From Geoglobus sp. UBA235 (GTDB taxonomy: Archaea; Halobacteriota; Archaeoglobi; Archaeoglobales; Archaeoglobaceae): DNA of 38,633 bases. Both the position numbers and the translations under genes were made by a program. Positions 24,260 to 32,313 of this stretch are shown one piece after another (position 1 is the stretch's first letter; each line of letters begins with the position of its first letter). The notes below the pieces were generated by a model. The model was not told the origin of the DNA and ran no database searches. It saw only the letters and a program-made list of their open reading frames with translations. Location: positions 1 through 38,633 of the forward strand of contig DACG01000006.1 in assembly GCA_002494725.1 (NCBI GenBank), written 5' to 3'.

Positions 24260-25888
24260 ATGATCAACAGAGAAAAAATTGGGTTTTGGGAAGCATTTAG
24301 TTTGGGAGTGGGAGGGATGATAGGGGGCGGGATATTTGCGGTACTTGGACTAAGCATCCAGTTATCAAGGAGTGCAGCTCCACTGGCTTTTCTTCTGGCA
24401 GGTTTAATTGCCCTCGTAACCTCCTATTCTTATGCCAAACTGTCTGTCAGATACCCAAGTGAAGGTGGCACTATAGAGTTTCTTGTAAAGGCTTTCGGAA
24501 ATGGATGGTTTTCTGGAGGTTTGAATTTGCTGTTACTGTCAAGCTACATAGTTATGATTTCTTTATACGCTTATGCTTTCGGAAGTTATGGTGCAAATGT
24601 TGTTAATCTTGGGAATCCGCTTATTACCAAGCATATTTTAATTACATCTGCCATTGTAATTTTTACTTTGATAAATGCAATGGGTGCGGTGATGAGTGGA
24701 AAAACTGAAGATGCGTTAGTTGGATTCAAACTTGCAGTGCTGATGTTTGTGGTTGGAGTTGGTTTGGGATTTGTAAATCCGAATAAACTCTCACCATCAA
24801 CATGGGCGACCCCTATAAGCATAGTGGCAGGAGGAATGATTATATTTTTGGCTTACGAGGGGTTTGAGTTGATAGCCAACACCGGAAATGATGTGGAGGA
24901 TACGTCAATTTTGCCCAGAGTTTTCTATTCTGCGGTTTTGCTGGTTATATTCGTTTATGTTACGGTTGCCATTGTTGCAGTGGGGACCCTGTCTTACGAT
25001 GATATTGTGGGGTCGAGGGATTATGCTTTGGCAGTTGCAGCAGAGCCATCGTTAGGTAAAGCAGGTTTCTGGTTAATCACATTTGCGGCCCTTGCATCTA
25101 CAAGCTCAGCGATAAACGCGACTATGTATGGAACTGCAAGGGCAAGCTATATGGTGGCAAAGTATGGTGAGCTGCCAAAATCTGTCCAGAAAACTGTTTG
25201 GAAGCACGCCTACGAGGGTTTAATTGTGATAAGTATTCTTTCTCTTATTTTTGCAAATACTGCAAGTTTGGAATCAATATCCACTGCTGGCAGTGGTGGA
25301 TTTTTGCTTATCTTTTTCTTTGTAAACCTTGCAGCATTAAGACTTCGAGACAGGTTAAAGATAAATCCGTCAATCCCATTTGTAGGAACCTTTTTAACTT
25401 TGGTAGCGTTGTCAATACTGGTCTACAGAATGGCATTGGATAGTTTGGGGGATCTGGCCGTATTTGGTGCACTGATTTTATTTTCTTTTTTGTTGGAAGG
25501 CCTTTACAGGAAGTTTACAGGTAGAAATATACAGTTTTATGTTGATGAAAGATTGAAAAAGAGAGAGGAAAATCTCAGAAGCTGGAAAAAGTGGATAGGA
25601 AATCTTGTTGACACTATTACTGATGTTTTTGATGACGCAGAGATATATCTGGTTGGTAGTATTGCCAGAGGAGAGCTGCATAAAGCAGATGATATAGATC
25701 TTTTGATTTTCACATCAAACCCACCATCTGGGAGGGAGATGGGGAAGCTAAGAAAGAGTATCAAAACCAGAGCTGGTCTGACAAAATTACATTCAGTGGA
25801 TCTGCATTTTGAAGATATGAAATTGAAAGATGATTCGCTTAAAAAAGCGGGGCGTTATAGTGCTATCCACACAGGATCAAAGTCTTAA
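24260..25888 (+). CDS. APC-family amino-acid permease fused to an MNT-type nucleotidyltransferase
   Basis: A 542-aa protein with two parts. Residues about 5-420 form a polytopic APC transporter; the first helix carries GVGGMIGGGIFAVLG, the substrate-binding glycine motif of the superfamily, and about 12 TM helices follow. After a charged linker (DERLKKREENLRSWKKW), residues about 430-520 form a cytoplasmic MNT nucleotidyltransferase: VGSIARGELHKADDIDLLIF gives the G-S and D-x-D motifs (Asp478, Asp480), and SVDLHFED supplies the third carboxylate (Asp514). All three metal ligands are intact. The ATG at 24260 is preferred to the GTG at 24251, with GGGTG upstream. Substrate and modified target are unknown. 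The gene is A+T-rich. Confidence 0.9.
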   Translation: MINREKIGFWEAFSLGVGGMIGGGIFAVLGLSIQLSRSAAPLAFLLAGLIALVTSYSYAKLSVRYPSEGGTIEFLVKAFGNGWFSGGLNLLLLSSYIVMISLYAYAFGSYGANVVNLGNPLITKHILITSAIVIFTLINAMGAVMSGKTEDALVGFKLAVLMFVVGVGLGFVNPNKLSPSTWATPISIVAGGMIIFLAYEGFELIANTGNDVEDTSILPRVFYSAVLLVIFVYVTVAIVAVGTLSYDDIVGSRDYALAVAAEPSLGKAGFWLITFAALASTSSAINATMYGTARASYMVAKYGELPKSVQKTVWKHAYEGLIVISILSLIFANTASLESISTAGSGGFLLIFFFVNLAALRLRDRLKINPSIPFVGTFLTLVALSILVYRMALDSLGDLAVFGALILFSFLLEGLYRKFTGRNIQFYVDERLKKREENLRSWKKWIGNLVDTITDVFDDAEIYLVGSIARGELHKADDIDLLIFTSNPPSGREMGKLRKSIKTRAGLTKLHSVDLHFEDMKLKDDSLKKAGRYSAIHTGSKS

Positions 25889-25923
25889 AAGCCAAAAGCA
25901 ATAAACGTGGATCTATTCTCAGC

Positions 25924-26985
25924 TCATGAAAATCCTTGTAATGAACTGATGATTTCCGTTGCAATATTATTGGAAAGTTCAACAAAATCCATATCTTTTG
26001 CTCGATTGTTTTCAACCCTGCCAGTCATTTCACCCACATTCATGCAAACACATACACACCCCGGATTTTTTGTGAACCCTATCTCATCCCAGGCATTGAA
26101 GTCTCTTATGGGGATAATCAGTGGAAAATGTCCTGTTACTCTCTTCACTCTACAGAACCCCTCAAGCGCTGGTCTCAGAATCTCTGAATCAGCAGTTTCA
26201 AATTCAGCCTCGATCTGAACGAAGTCCGGTTCAAGTATTCCGGGAATGAAAAAGAAAAAGTGAGAGTAATACGTCTCTGAGGAAGGCAGAACGAGATCTC
26301 TTTCGGCAAGATCAATCATTTCGTCAAAATTAATCACATTCCTGTTATCTTTTGAGGTGTAGGCTCCAATTTTTTCACTGTAATCGTATCTCCTTCTGAC
26401 CCTTATGTTGCCAGCTTTTTCAAGAACAAAAAGCCTGTTGAAGATTTTCAGAGCCTCCCCCTTTCTCATGTTTTCCAGACCCTGTTTTGTAAATTCAACG
26501 AGAAGCTCTGAGATATCCCTTGATTTTGAGACGTAACCCATTTTCCTCATCAATCTTCTGTGAAAAACATAGGCCCTTTCAAGACCATTAAAAGCTGAGA
26601 TATCTTCAATAACCTGATTCTCCAAGAATTCATCTGCCAGCCAGTATGTCAGAAGCTCAGCTTTTCTACCTGATTCTCTGAGAACTCTCAATCTTAGCAG
26701 AGATACCTTAAACGGATTTCTCGTTGAAAACCCATCCATCAGATAGGTTAGATCAAATCTTTCAAATCCATGGATATTGCAGATGGTCTCGACAACAGCA
26801 TTCTCCAGGTGAATCCCGAAAAACTGTCTCCACATCCCGAAACCCTGAATTCCAAGGGCAAAATCATCATAGTCAAAGCCAAATCTGTTGATAAGGTATG
26901 TTCTTGCCCTTTCTCTGACATTCGCACTATCCCTGGATGCTTCGGAGATCTCTGAGGGATGATTCAGATATACAAACCCTTTCAT
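25924..26985 (-). CDS. Orphan 353-aa protein
   Basis: I do not recognise this family. The protein is soluble, mixed alpha/beta and charged, without signal peptide or TM helices. Notable features are an aromatic-rich middle (SETYYSHFFFFIPGILEPDF), an acidic strand pair (VQIEAEFETADSEI), and a Cys-x-Cys-x-Cys run in GCVCVCMNVGE near residue 320. A TATA-like ATTTAAATATG at about 27008-27018 precedes the ATG, with GGAG immediately before it. It is convergent with the permease fusion (35 bp apart) and divergent from ribL. Good codon usage over 1 kb supports a real gene. Function unknown. Confidence 0.75.
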   Translation of the reverse strand: MKGFVYLNHPSEISEASRDSANVRERARTYLINRFGFDYDDFALGIQGFGMWRQFFGIHLENAVVETICNIHGFERFDLTYLMDGFSTRNPFKVSLLRLRVLRESGRKAELLTYWLADEFLENQVIEDISAFNGLERAYVFHRRLMRKMGYVSKSRDISELLVEFTKQGLENMRKGEALKIFNRLFVLEKAGNIRVRRRYDYSEKIGAYTSKDNRNVINFDEMIDLAERDLVLPSSETYYSHFFFFIPGILEPDFVQIEAEFETADSEILRPALEGFCRVKRVTGHFPLIIPIRDFNAWDEIGFTKNPGCVCVCMNVGEMTGRVENNRAKDMDFVELSNNIATEIISSLQGFS

Positions 26986-27079
26986 CTCCTGGATTGTATT
27001 TTTCGGGCATATTTAAATCTGATCTGGTTTTCATACCCCCCGCAAAAGAGTTATAATCAGCCCCACTTTCAGGCCTGTG

Positions 27080-27526
27080 ATGAGAAAAGTTGTTGCAACG
27101 GGCACATTTGACATCATACACCCGGGGCACATCAGATTTCTTGAAGAGGCGAAAAAGCTTGGAGATTACCTGGTAGTAATCGTTGCCAGAGAAAAAAATG
27201 TGAAGCACAAGCCAAAACCTGTGATTCCCGAGGAGCAGAGACTCCTGGTTGTCAGAGCACTTAAACCTGTTGATGAGGCGATTCTGGGAGATGAACACGA
27301 TATTTTCAGACCAATTGAAGAGATAAGACCTGATGTTATTGCACTGGGCTATGATCAGCATTTTGATGAGAGATGGTTGAGAGAGGAGTTAAGGAAAAGA
27401 GGGATTGATGCAGAGGTTGTGAGAATCACTGTCAGGGAGAATTGCGGGCTGTGCAGTTCTGCAAGAATTGTTGAGCGAATAATCAACCTTTTTCCAGACA
27501 GGACAAACAGGAAACAGCAGATTTGA
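27080..27526 (+). CDS. ribL: Archaeal FAD synthetase (FMN adenylyltransferase)
   Basis: Adenylates FMN to FAD. It is 148 aa with the nucleotidyltransferase motifs GTFDIIHPGHIRFL (HxGH) near residues 8-21 and ENCGLCSSARIVERI near the end. The two nearby cysteines are conserved in RibL, whose activity in Methanocaldococcus depends on reduced thiols. A glycerol-3-phosphate cytidylyltransferase-like fold is shared, but the C-terminal CGLCSS block points to RibL. The ATG at 27080 is preferred to the adjacent GTG at 27077. A TATA-like GTTATAATC lies at about 27050. The 3' end overlaps pcc1 on the other strand by 44 bp. Confidence 0.9.
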   Translation: MRKVVATGTFDIIHPGHIRFLEEAKKLGDYLVVIVAREKNVKHKPKPVIPEEQRLLVVRALKPVDEAILGDEHDIFRPIEEIRPDVIALGYDQHFDERWLREELRKRGIDAEVVRITVRENCGLCSSARIVERIINLFPDRTNRKQQI

Positions 27527-27707
27527 TGTTCATGAAAAAGTCCTCAACAGCATTCATCAGCGCTCCGATCTTGTGAGTCTCAATCACTATTACAAGTCTG
27601 TCGCCCTCAAAGCGGGACTTTGCCCATCCTGTGTCATCTGGCTTCAAAGAGCTTGCAATAATTTCAGCATCATCAAGGTTCAGTTCCAGCCTGACTGAAT
27701 ACAGCAA
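27483..27707 (-). CDS. pcc1: KEOPS complex subunit Pcc1
   Basis: The dimerising small subunit of KEOPS, which makes the universal tRNA modification t6A37 with Kae1, Bud32 and Cgi121. At 74 aa it has the Pcc1 pattern: SVRLELNLDDAEIIASSLKPDD, a central DRLVIVIETHKIGALMNAVEDFFMNI, and a short tail. The start is probably TTG at 27707 with GGTGG 8 nt upstream inside the end of the DHH gene (28-bp overlap), so translation is likely coupled. Its 3' end overlaps ribL antisense. The pairing of pcc1 with a DHH nuclease gene is common in euryarchaea. Confidence 0.85.
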   Translation of the reverse strand: MLYSVRLELNLDDAEIIASSLKPDDTGWAKSRFEGDRLVIVIETHKIGALMNAVEDFFMNIKSAVSCLSCLEKG

Positions 27708-28984
27708 AGCCTGTCCACCTCTCTTATGAAGTCATCAACCACATCAGCAGTTATGTTGGCTCCTGCAGCAACCGCATGTCCACCACCCCTACCTCCTGTT
27801 TTTTCCGCTGCATTCCTCATAACCTCTGCCAGATCTATAATTTCTGCCATCTTTCTGTTGCTCCTTGCTGAAACCTTCACCCTTCCATCCTTCTTGATGT
27901 TTAGGGCGATGAAGGGTCTGTCGGAAAACAGATATCTTGAAAATACAGATGCAATTGGTCCTGTTGAGGTTCCGTTTTCCATCACCAGATACCTTATGCA
28001 TCTCCCCTCTTTCACCTCATATCTCATCCTATCAATCTCCTGATGAATCTCTTCCGTGAACTTTTTCCACATCTTGTATCCCTTAGTGAGGAAGCTTTCA
28101 TCCCTCATACATATTCCGAAACCCACTGACTGGTTTGCCTTTCTTCCTGTCGCATTTATAACTTCACTCATCATCACAGCATTCGCTATAATCTCCTTTT
28201 TCAGATAGAATTTCTTTCCTGCCACATCCTCAAAAACACCGGGATACGAGTTCATTTTCATTATCCTTAGAGCAATTGCATTTGCCACCTTTCTCTCCTC
28301 CTCTGCTGTCAGATCGTCAACATTCATCTCCCCATCAATTCCCGTCTTTTCAAGAAACTCCTCAAGTTCATCCTCCTTTGAGTAAAAGTCCAGAAACGGC
28401 TCAAGACTGAGCTTTAAAACATCCCTGACCTTTCCGGATATGAGTCTCAACCCGTCTTTCTCCTCAATGAATCCGTTCTCTATCCCGTTTCTCACTACCT
28501 GGAGGTTGCCACCTGTTATTCTCTGCTTGTCACCTATTATGCCTACAAGTGCTATTGCTGAAAGATCTCTGTTATCTCCGAGCTCCTGAGCAAGAACATA
28601 TGCCGTGGCACTTGCAGAGAGTTCAAATGACCCGTCTATTCCTGAAAGATGTGGATTTATGTGTGCAAAGTTCTTTTTTGGCTCTATTCTGCCAACAGGG
28701 AAGTGGTGATCAACAACAATAACATCGGATTCGAGTGAGGATATAACATCCGGATACCCGCTCCCCATGTCTGCAAAGACTATCAGCTCATCCTCCTCAA
28801 CCCCCTCGTTCAGACCGCTGAGGAATGAAACCTGAAATGATTTTCCCATCCTCAAAAGAGAGGTTGCGATTATGGCTCCGGATGCTATCCCATCTGCATC
28901 GTAATGAGTGTAAATCCTGACAAACTCATGCTTTTCCAGGATATTCAGTGCCTTTCTTGCCTCAACCTTTAGAAGTTCAAACAT
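27680..28984 (-). CDS. DHH family RecJ-like exonuclease (GAN/RecJ2 type)
   Basis: A 434-aa archaeal RecJ homologue. The catalytic motifs are RIYTHYDADGIASG (residues about 23-36), FADMGSG, VVDHHFP and the C-terminal DHHA1 motif TGGRGGGHAVAAGA. It lacks the zinc and S1 domains of the other DHH protein in this window, so it matches GAN (GINS-associated nuclease)/RecJ2 rather than COG1107. It is expected to degrade single-stranded nucleic acid 5' to 3' and may join the replisome; the partner is inference. No ribosome site precedes the ATG. It is followed by pcc1 in an overlapping operon. Confidence 0.88.
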   Translation of the reverse strand: MFELLKVEARKALNILEKHEFVRIYTHYDADGIASGAIIATSLLRMGKSFQVSFLSGLNEGVEEDELIVFADMGSGYPDVISSLESDVIVVDHHFPVGRIEPKKNFAHINPHLSGIDGSFELSASATAYVLAQELGDNRDLSAIALVGIIGDKQRITGGNLQVVRNGIENGFIEEKDGLRLISGKVRDVLKLSLEPFLDFYSKEDELEEFLEKTGIDGEMNVDDLTAEEERKVANAIALRIMKMNSYPGVFEDVAGKKFYLKKEIIANAVMMSEVINATGRKANQSVGFGICMRDESFLTKGYKMWKKFTEEIHQEIDRMRYEVKEGRCIRYLVMENGTSTGPIASVFSRYLFSDRPFIALNIKKDGRVKVSARSNRKMAEIIDLAEVMRNAAEKTGGRGGGHAVAAGANITADVVDDFIREVDRLCCIQSGWN

Positions 28985-29024
28985 CGGATGTGAATTTCAA
29001 AAAAGGGTTAAAAAAATTGCCGAA

Positions 29025-30026
29025 TCATTCCCTGAATGCGGGAATGATTTCCTTGCCTATGAGCTGAATTGACTTCTTCTTGTCCGGGCCTATGGGGGAC
29101 CCCGCAACAACCTGTGTGACCCCAGATTTTGAGAGCTCTTTTATCCTGTCAATGACCATATCCGGTGAGCCGCTTATGCTGAAACTTTCTATCATCTCAT
29201 CAGTAACAGCCTTGCTCACTCCCGGCCAGTCTCCCTTTGTGAATGCGTTGTTGAGAGCCTCTCTCACCTTATTCACATCACTCATTCCTATCCCATGCCT
29301 TTCGAATATCACATCGGGTGAACCGGCGACGATGAACGCAACAACTATCTTTGCAGCGTTCTTTGCCTTCTCAGCATCCTTGTCAACGCTCATTGATGCG
29401 TAGGCAACAACATCAAATTCATCTCTGCTCTTTCCGGCTTTGCTCAGACCCGCATCTATGTTCTCCTTGGCAGCCTCAAAGTCCCTTGGATGTGAGGCGT
29501 TTATAAGCACACCATCTCCAAGTTCAGCTGCAAGCTGGAGCATCTTTGGCCCCTGTGCTCCTATGTAAATTGGAATGTTTCCTGCTTTGAAGTCAAGCCT
29601 TGCACCATTGAACTTGAATATCTCACCATCGTAGCTCACACCCTTCCCTCCATGGAGGGCTCTTATTATCTCAACAGCTTCTCTCATTCTCTTCAGGGGC
29701 TTTGTCCAGCTTATACCTATTCTGTCAAATGTAACCTTGTCTCCCGCCCCTATCCCAAGGACGGCCCTTCCACTGCTCAGCTCATTAATTGTGGCGATGG
29801 CTGAAGCCGTCAATGCTGGGGAGATGTGGTAGGGGTTTGTCACTCCCGGACCGAGCTTTATGCAGTCTGTTTTCAGAGCGAGAATTGTCAGCATTGAGTA
29901 AACGTTTCTGTTGTTGTAGTGGTCTGTTATCCAGGTGTACTCAAAACCGCTGTCCTCTGCAAGCTTCACGTAGTACTCAAGCTCATAGTACTTCATGTTT
30001 GGGACAAATTCAATGCCGAACTTCAT
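29025..30026 (-). CDS. mer: F420-dependent methylenetetrahydromethanopterin reductase
   Basis: Interconverts methylene-H4MPT and methyl-H4MPT with F420H2, the step after Mtd in the C1 branch. It is 333 aa, a luciferase-like (bacterial luciferase-fold) TIM barrel. The start MKFGIEFVPNMKYYELEYYV, the block WITDHYNNRNVYSMLTIL, and GVTNPYHISPALTASAIATI (the region with the characteristic non-prolyl cis peptide) are diagnostic. It is the downstream neighbour of an orphan gene on the same strand with 51 bp between, and has its own TATA-like sequence near 30045-30055. Confidence 0.96.
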   Translation of the reverse strand: MKFGIEFVPNMKYYELEYYVKLAEDSGFEYTWITDHYNNRNVYSMLTILALKTDCIKLGPGVTNPYHISPALTASAIATINELSSGRAVLGIGAGDKVTFDRIGISWTKPLKRMREAVEIIRALHGGKGVSYDGEIFKFNGARLDFKAGNIPIYIGAQGPKMLQLAAELGDGVLINASHPRDFEAAKENIDAGLSKAGKSRDEFDVVAYASMSVDKDAEKAKNAAKIVVAFIVAGSPDVIFERHGIGMSDVNKVREALNNAFTKGDWPGVSKAVTDEMIESFSISGSPDMVIDRIKELSKSGVTQVVAGSPIGPDKKKSIQLIGKEIIPAFRE

Positions 30027-30077
30027 AGACCGGCTTGATTTATGGAGCCGTATAATCTTTTCGATTTTTATTCAATT

Positions 30078-30821
30078 TCACTCAAGCTGATCAACCCTTT
30101 CCCTCCATAGCGAGTTTATCCGGGATGCAACCTTTGGATTTTTGAACCCCCTGAGCAGTGTGAAATCCTTTGGGTAGCCTATGAAGGGATCTATTGTCAT
30201 CTGATCGGTGTTTGCAACCCATATTCTGAATCCTGCATTCTTCACCCTCTCAGAATTTCTTCTGAAAAACCTCAGGAATGGTGTGACCTCATTTTCCGTT
30301 GGCACCACAACAACATATTCTCCATCAAACCTATCCGAAACCCTTTCATGTATGTCAAGAAATCTCTCCACATCATCAATTAGGGTGTAAAAAACTCCGT
30401 ATCTGAACTTTTTCTTGGTGTAGATTTTGAGCAGTCCCTCATTGATATCATATTCTGTAAAAAACCTGTCTGTTATCCTTTTCATTATGCCTAAGGACTC
30501 CAAAAGTTTTTTTGATTTCAGGTACTCCGCATAAGCCTCCCCGACAAGCTCCTGAGTTGGGGAGCATGTGTGGGCATGTCTGAACTCAATCTCATTCAGC
30601 TTCAGGGTTTCAGGATAGTGAAGGCTGTTTATTGTTGAAGGCTCCTCACAGAGGCTCTCAACGACCCCATCGATGATTTCCTGAAAGTCAACACTCTGAC
30701 TTCCATCATAAAATTCAAGAAGAACTGTCATGGCAATTCTTTTGATCTCCTCAGCAGTCACAACCTCTCTTCCTGAGAGTTCATGGGAGACTCTTTTTAT
30801 TGTGTTTCTGAGAATATCCAT
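30078..30821 (-). CDS. Orphan 247-aa protein
   Basis: I do not recognise this family. It is soluble, with a helical N-terminus (TAEEIKRIAMTVLLEFYDG) and a central EFRHAHTCSPTQELVGEAYAEYLKSKKLL. The C-terminal half looks alpha/beta (GEYVVVVPTENEVTPFLRFF, then GFRIWVANTDQMTIDPFIGYP). It has one CysS pair region (HAHTC) but no clear metal site. A TATA-like CTTAAAAATTA at about 30840-30850 is 25 nt before the ATG, suggesting a leaderless message. It lies upstream of mer on the same strand and might be co-expressed with it. Function unknown. Confidence 0.75.
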   Translation of the reverse strand: MDILRNTIKRVSHELSGREVVTAEEIKRIAMTVLLEFYDGSQSVDFQEIIDGVVESLCEEPSTINSLHYPETLKLNEIEFRHAHTCSPTQELVGEAYAEYLKSKKLLESLGIMKRITDRFFTEYDINEGLLKIYTKKKFRYGVFYTLIDDVERFLDIHERVSDRFDGEYVVVVPTENEVTPFLRFFRRNSERVKNAGFRIWVANTDQMTIDPFIGYPKDFTLLRGFKNPKVASRINSLWRERVDQLE

Positions 30822-30980
30822 GAGCTAAGGAGTTCCGGATTAATTTTTAAGGATTGAGGTGTTTTGAAGTTTGCGGTAAAACGCATTTTCGAACCTCAAA
30901 AAGTGTTTTCGGCTGATTTCAAAAAAGATCCCACAGTGAGATATCACATCATCCCATCTCCATTCTTAGACCATCAATAA

Positions 30981-30990
30981 GCTTTTATCT
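30981..30990 (+). promoter_or_regulatory. TATA box before the acetamidase-family gene
   Basis: GCTTTTATCT is centred 26 nt before an ATG at 31012, the typical spacing for a leaderless archaeal message beginning at that codon. That ATG is followed by GCA and then TAA in the same frame as the acetamidase-family gene. Confidence 0.45.
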
Positions 30991-31083
30991 GGCTTTTTTA
31001 AATTATCATACATGGCATAAAGGGCTGAAGATGTTCTGTACAATGTCAGACTGACAGATGGAATAATCGAACCTGATGTAGAA

Positions 31084-32313
31084 ATGGCAGGAGAGGTTGC
31101 AGATGGTGGAAGGATAGTCTTTGCCACATCTCCGGGATGCTGGGGTCCCATGATCACACCAAACATCAGAGGGGGTCATGAGGTCGCCATGCCTGTGAGA
31201 GTGGAGGGAGCAAGAGCGGGAGATGCAATTGTGATAAAGGTTGAGGAGATCAGAGTTATCTCCAAGGCCGCCAGCTCAGGAGTGGACAGCCCTGTGGATG
31301 GTGCTTTTGTGGGTGACCCATTTGTGGCAAAGAAATGTCCCGGTTGCGGTGAGATGTGGCCCGAGTATGAGGTGGAGGGAACCGGGCAACAAGCAGTCAG
31401 ATGCAGAAAATGCGGTGCTCCAGCATCCCCTTTCAGAATGATCCACGGGTACACTCTTATCTTTGATCGTGGATTCGCATTCTCGGTTGATGAAAAACTG
31501 GCCAGAGAAGTGGCCGAAAGATATCGTGAATTCTCCTCAATTCCGGAGAACTCAAAACAGGTCCCTGTCCTCGTCTTTGGAAAGGCAGACTTGCCAGGGT
31601 TAGTTGCAAGAGTGCGACCCCATATCGGTCAGCTTGGTACGGTTCCTGCAGTAAACATTCCAGACTCCCACAACGCTGGAGATTTCGGAACATTTCTTAT
31701 TGATGCGCCTCACCAGTTCGCCATAACCAAGGAGCAGTACGAGACCTCTCTAACTGACGGGCATCTCGATGTTGACTCTGTAAGAGAGGGGTGTGTTGTA
31801 ATCGCCCCTGTAAAGGTTGATGGCGGAGGAGTATATGCTGGAGATGTTCATGCAATGCAGGGGGATGGTGAGGTGGCAGGACATACAGCAGATGTTTCGG
31901 CTGAAACAACTGTCACCGTTTCAGTGCTTAAAGGACTGAGACTTGAGGGTCCTATTCTGCTGCCCCCCGAAGAGGACCTTCCACCCCTTGCAAAACCCTG
32001 GAGAGAGGATGAGTGGGAAATTGTAGCGACTCTTGCAAGAAAAAATGGAATTGAAATTGAGCCAGCTGCGCCGCTGCAAATTATAGGTTCCGGGCCGACA
32101 ATCAACGAAGCAGCCACTAAGGGATTCGAAAGAGCTGCAAATCTTTTGGGAATGAGACTTGAGGAGGTGCTGAACAGAGTTACAATTACGGGTGCTGTGG
32201 AAATTGGAAGGCTGCCCGGGATAGTTCAGGTATCGATGCAGGTGCCGATTAAAATTCTGGAAAAGCTTGGAATTGCAGATCTTGCTGTGGAACATTACGG
32301 ACTGCCATACTAA
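31084..32313 (+). CDS. Acetamidase/formamidase family protein with zinc ribbon (N-terminus interrupted)
   Basis: A 409-aa FmdA/AmdA-family hydrolase. Family blocks seen: GRIVFATSPGCWGPMITPNI, VPAVNIPDSHNAGDFGTF, VYAGDVHAMQGDGEVAGHTA (the acidic/His active-site region) and TINEAATKGFERAANLL. A treble-clef-like insert CPGCGEMW...CRKCG (residues about 79-106) is unusual. It likely hydrolyses a small amide; the substrate is unknown. Coding sequence continues upstream in frame (EDVLYNVRLTDGIIEPDVE) to an ATG at 31012 whose third codon is TAA. The ATG at 31084 has only a weak ribosome site, so the protein may be truncated by 24 residues or not made. Confidence 0.82.
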   Translation: MAGEVADGGRIVFATSPGCWGPMITPNIRGGHEVAMPVRVEGARAGDAIVIKVEEIRVISKAASSGVDSPVDGAFVGDPFVAKKCPGCGEMWPEYEVEGTGQQAVRCRKCGAPASPFRMIHGYTLIFDRGFAFSVDEKLAREVAERYREFSSIPENSKQVPVLVFGKADLPGLVARVRPHIGQLGTVPAVNIPDSHNAGDFGTFLIDAPHQFAITKEQYETSLTDGHLDVDSVREGCVVIAPVKVDGGGVYAGDVHAMQGDGEVAGHTADVSAETTVTVSVLKGLRLEGPILLPPEEDLPPLAKPWREDEWEIVATLARKNGIEIEPAAPLQIIGSGPTINEAATKGFERAANLLGMRLEEVLNRVTITGAVEIGRLPGIVQVSMQVPIKILEKLGIADLAVEHYGLPY

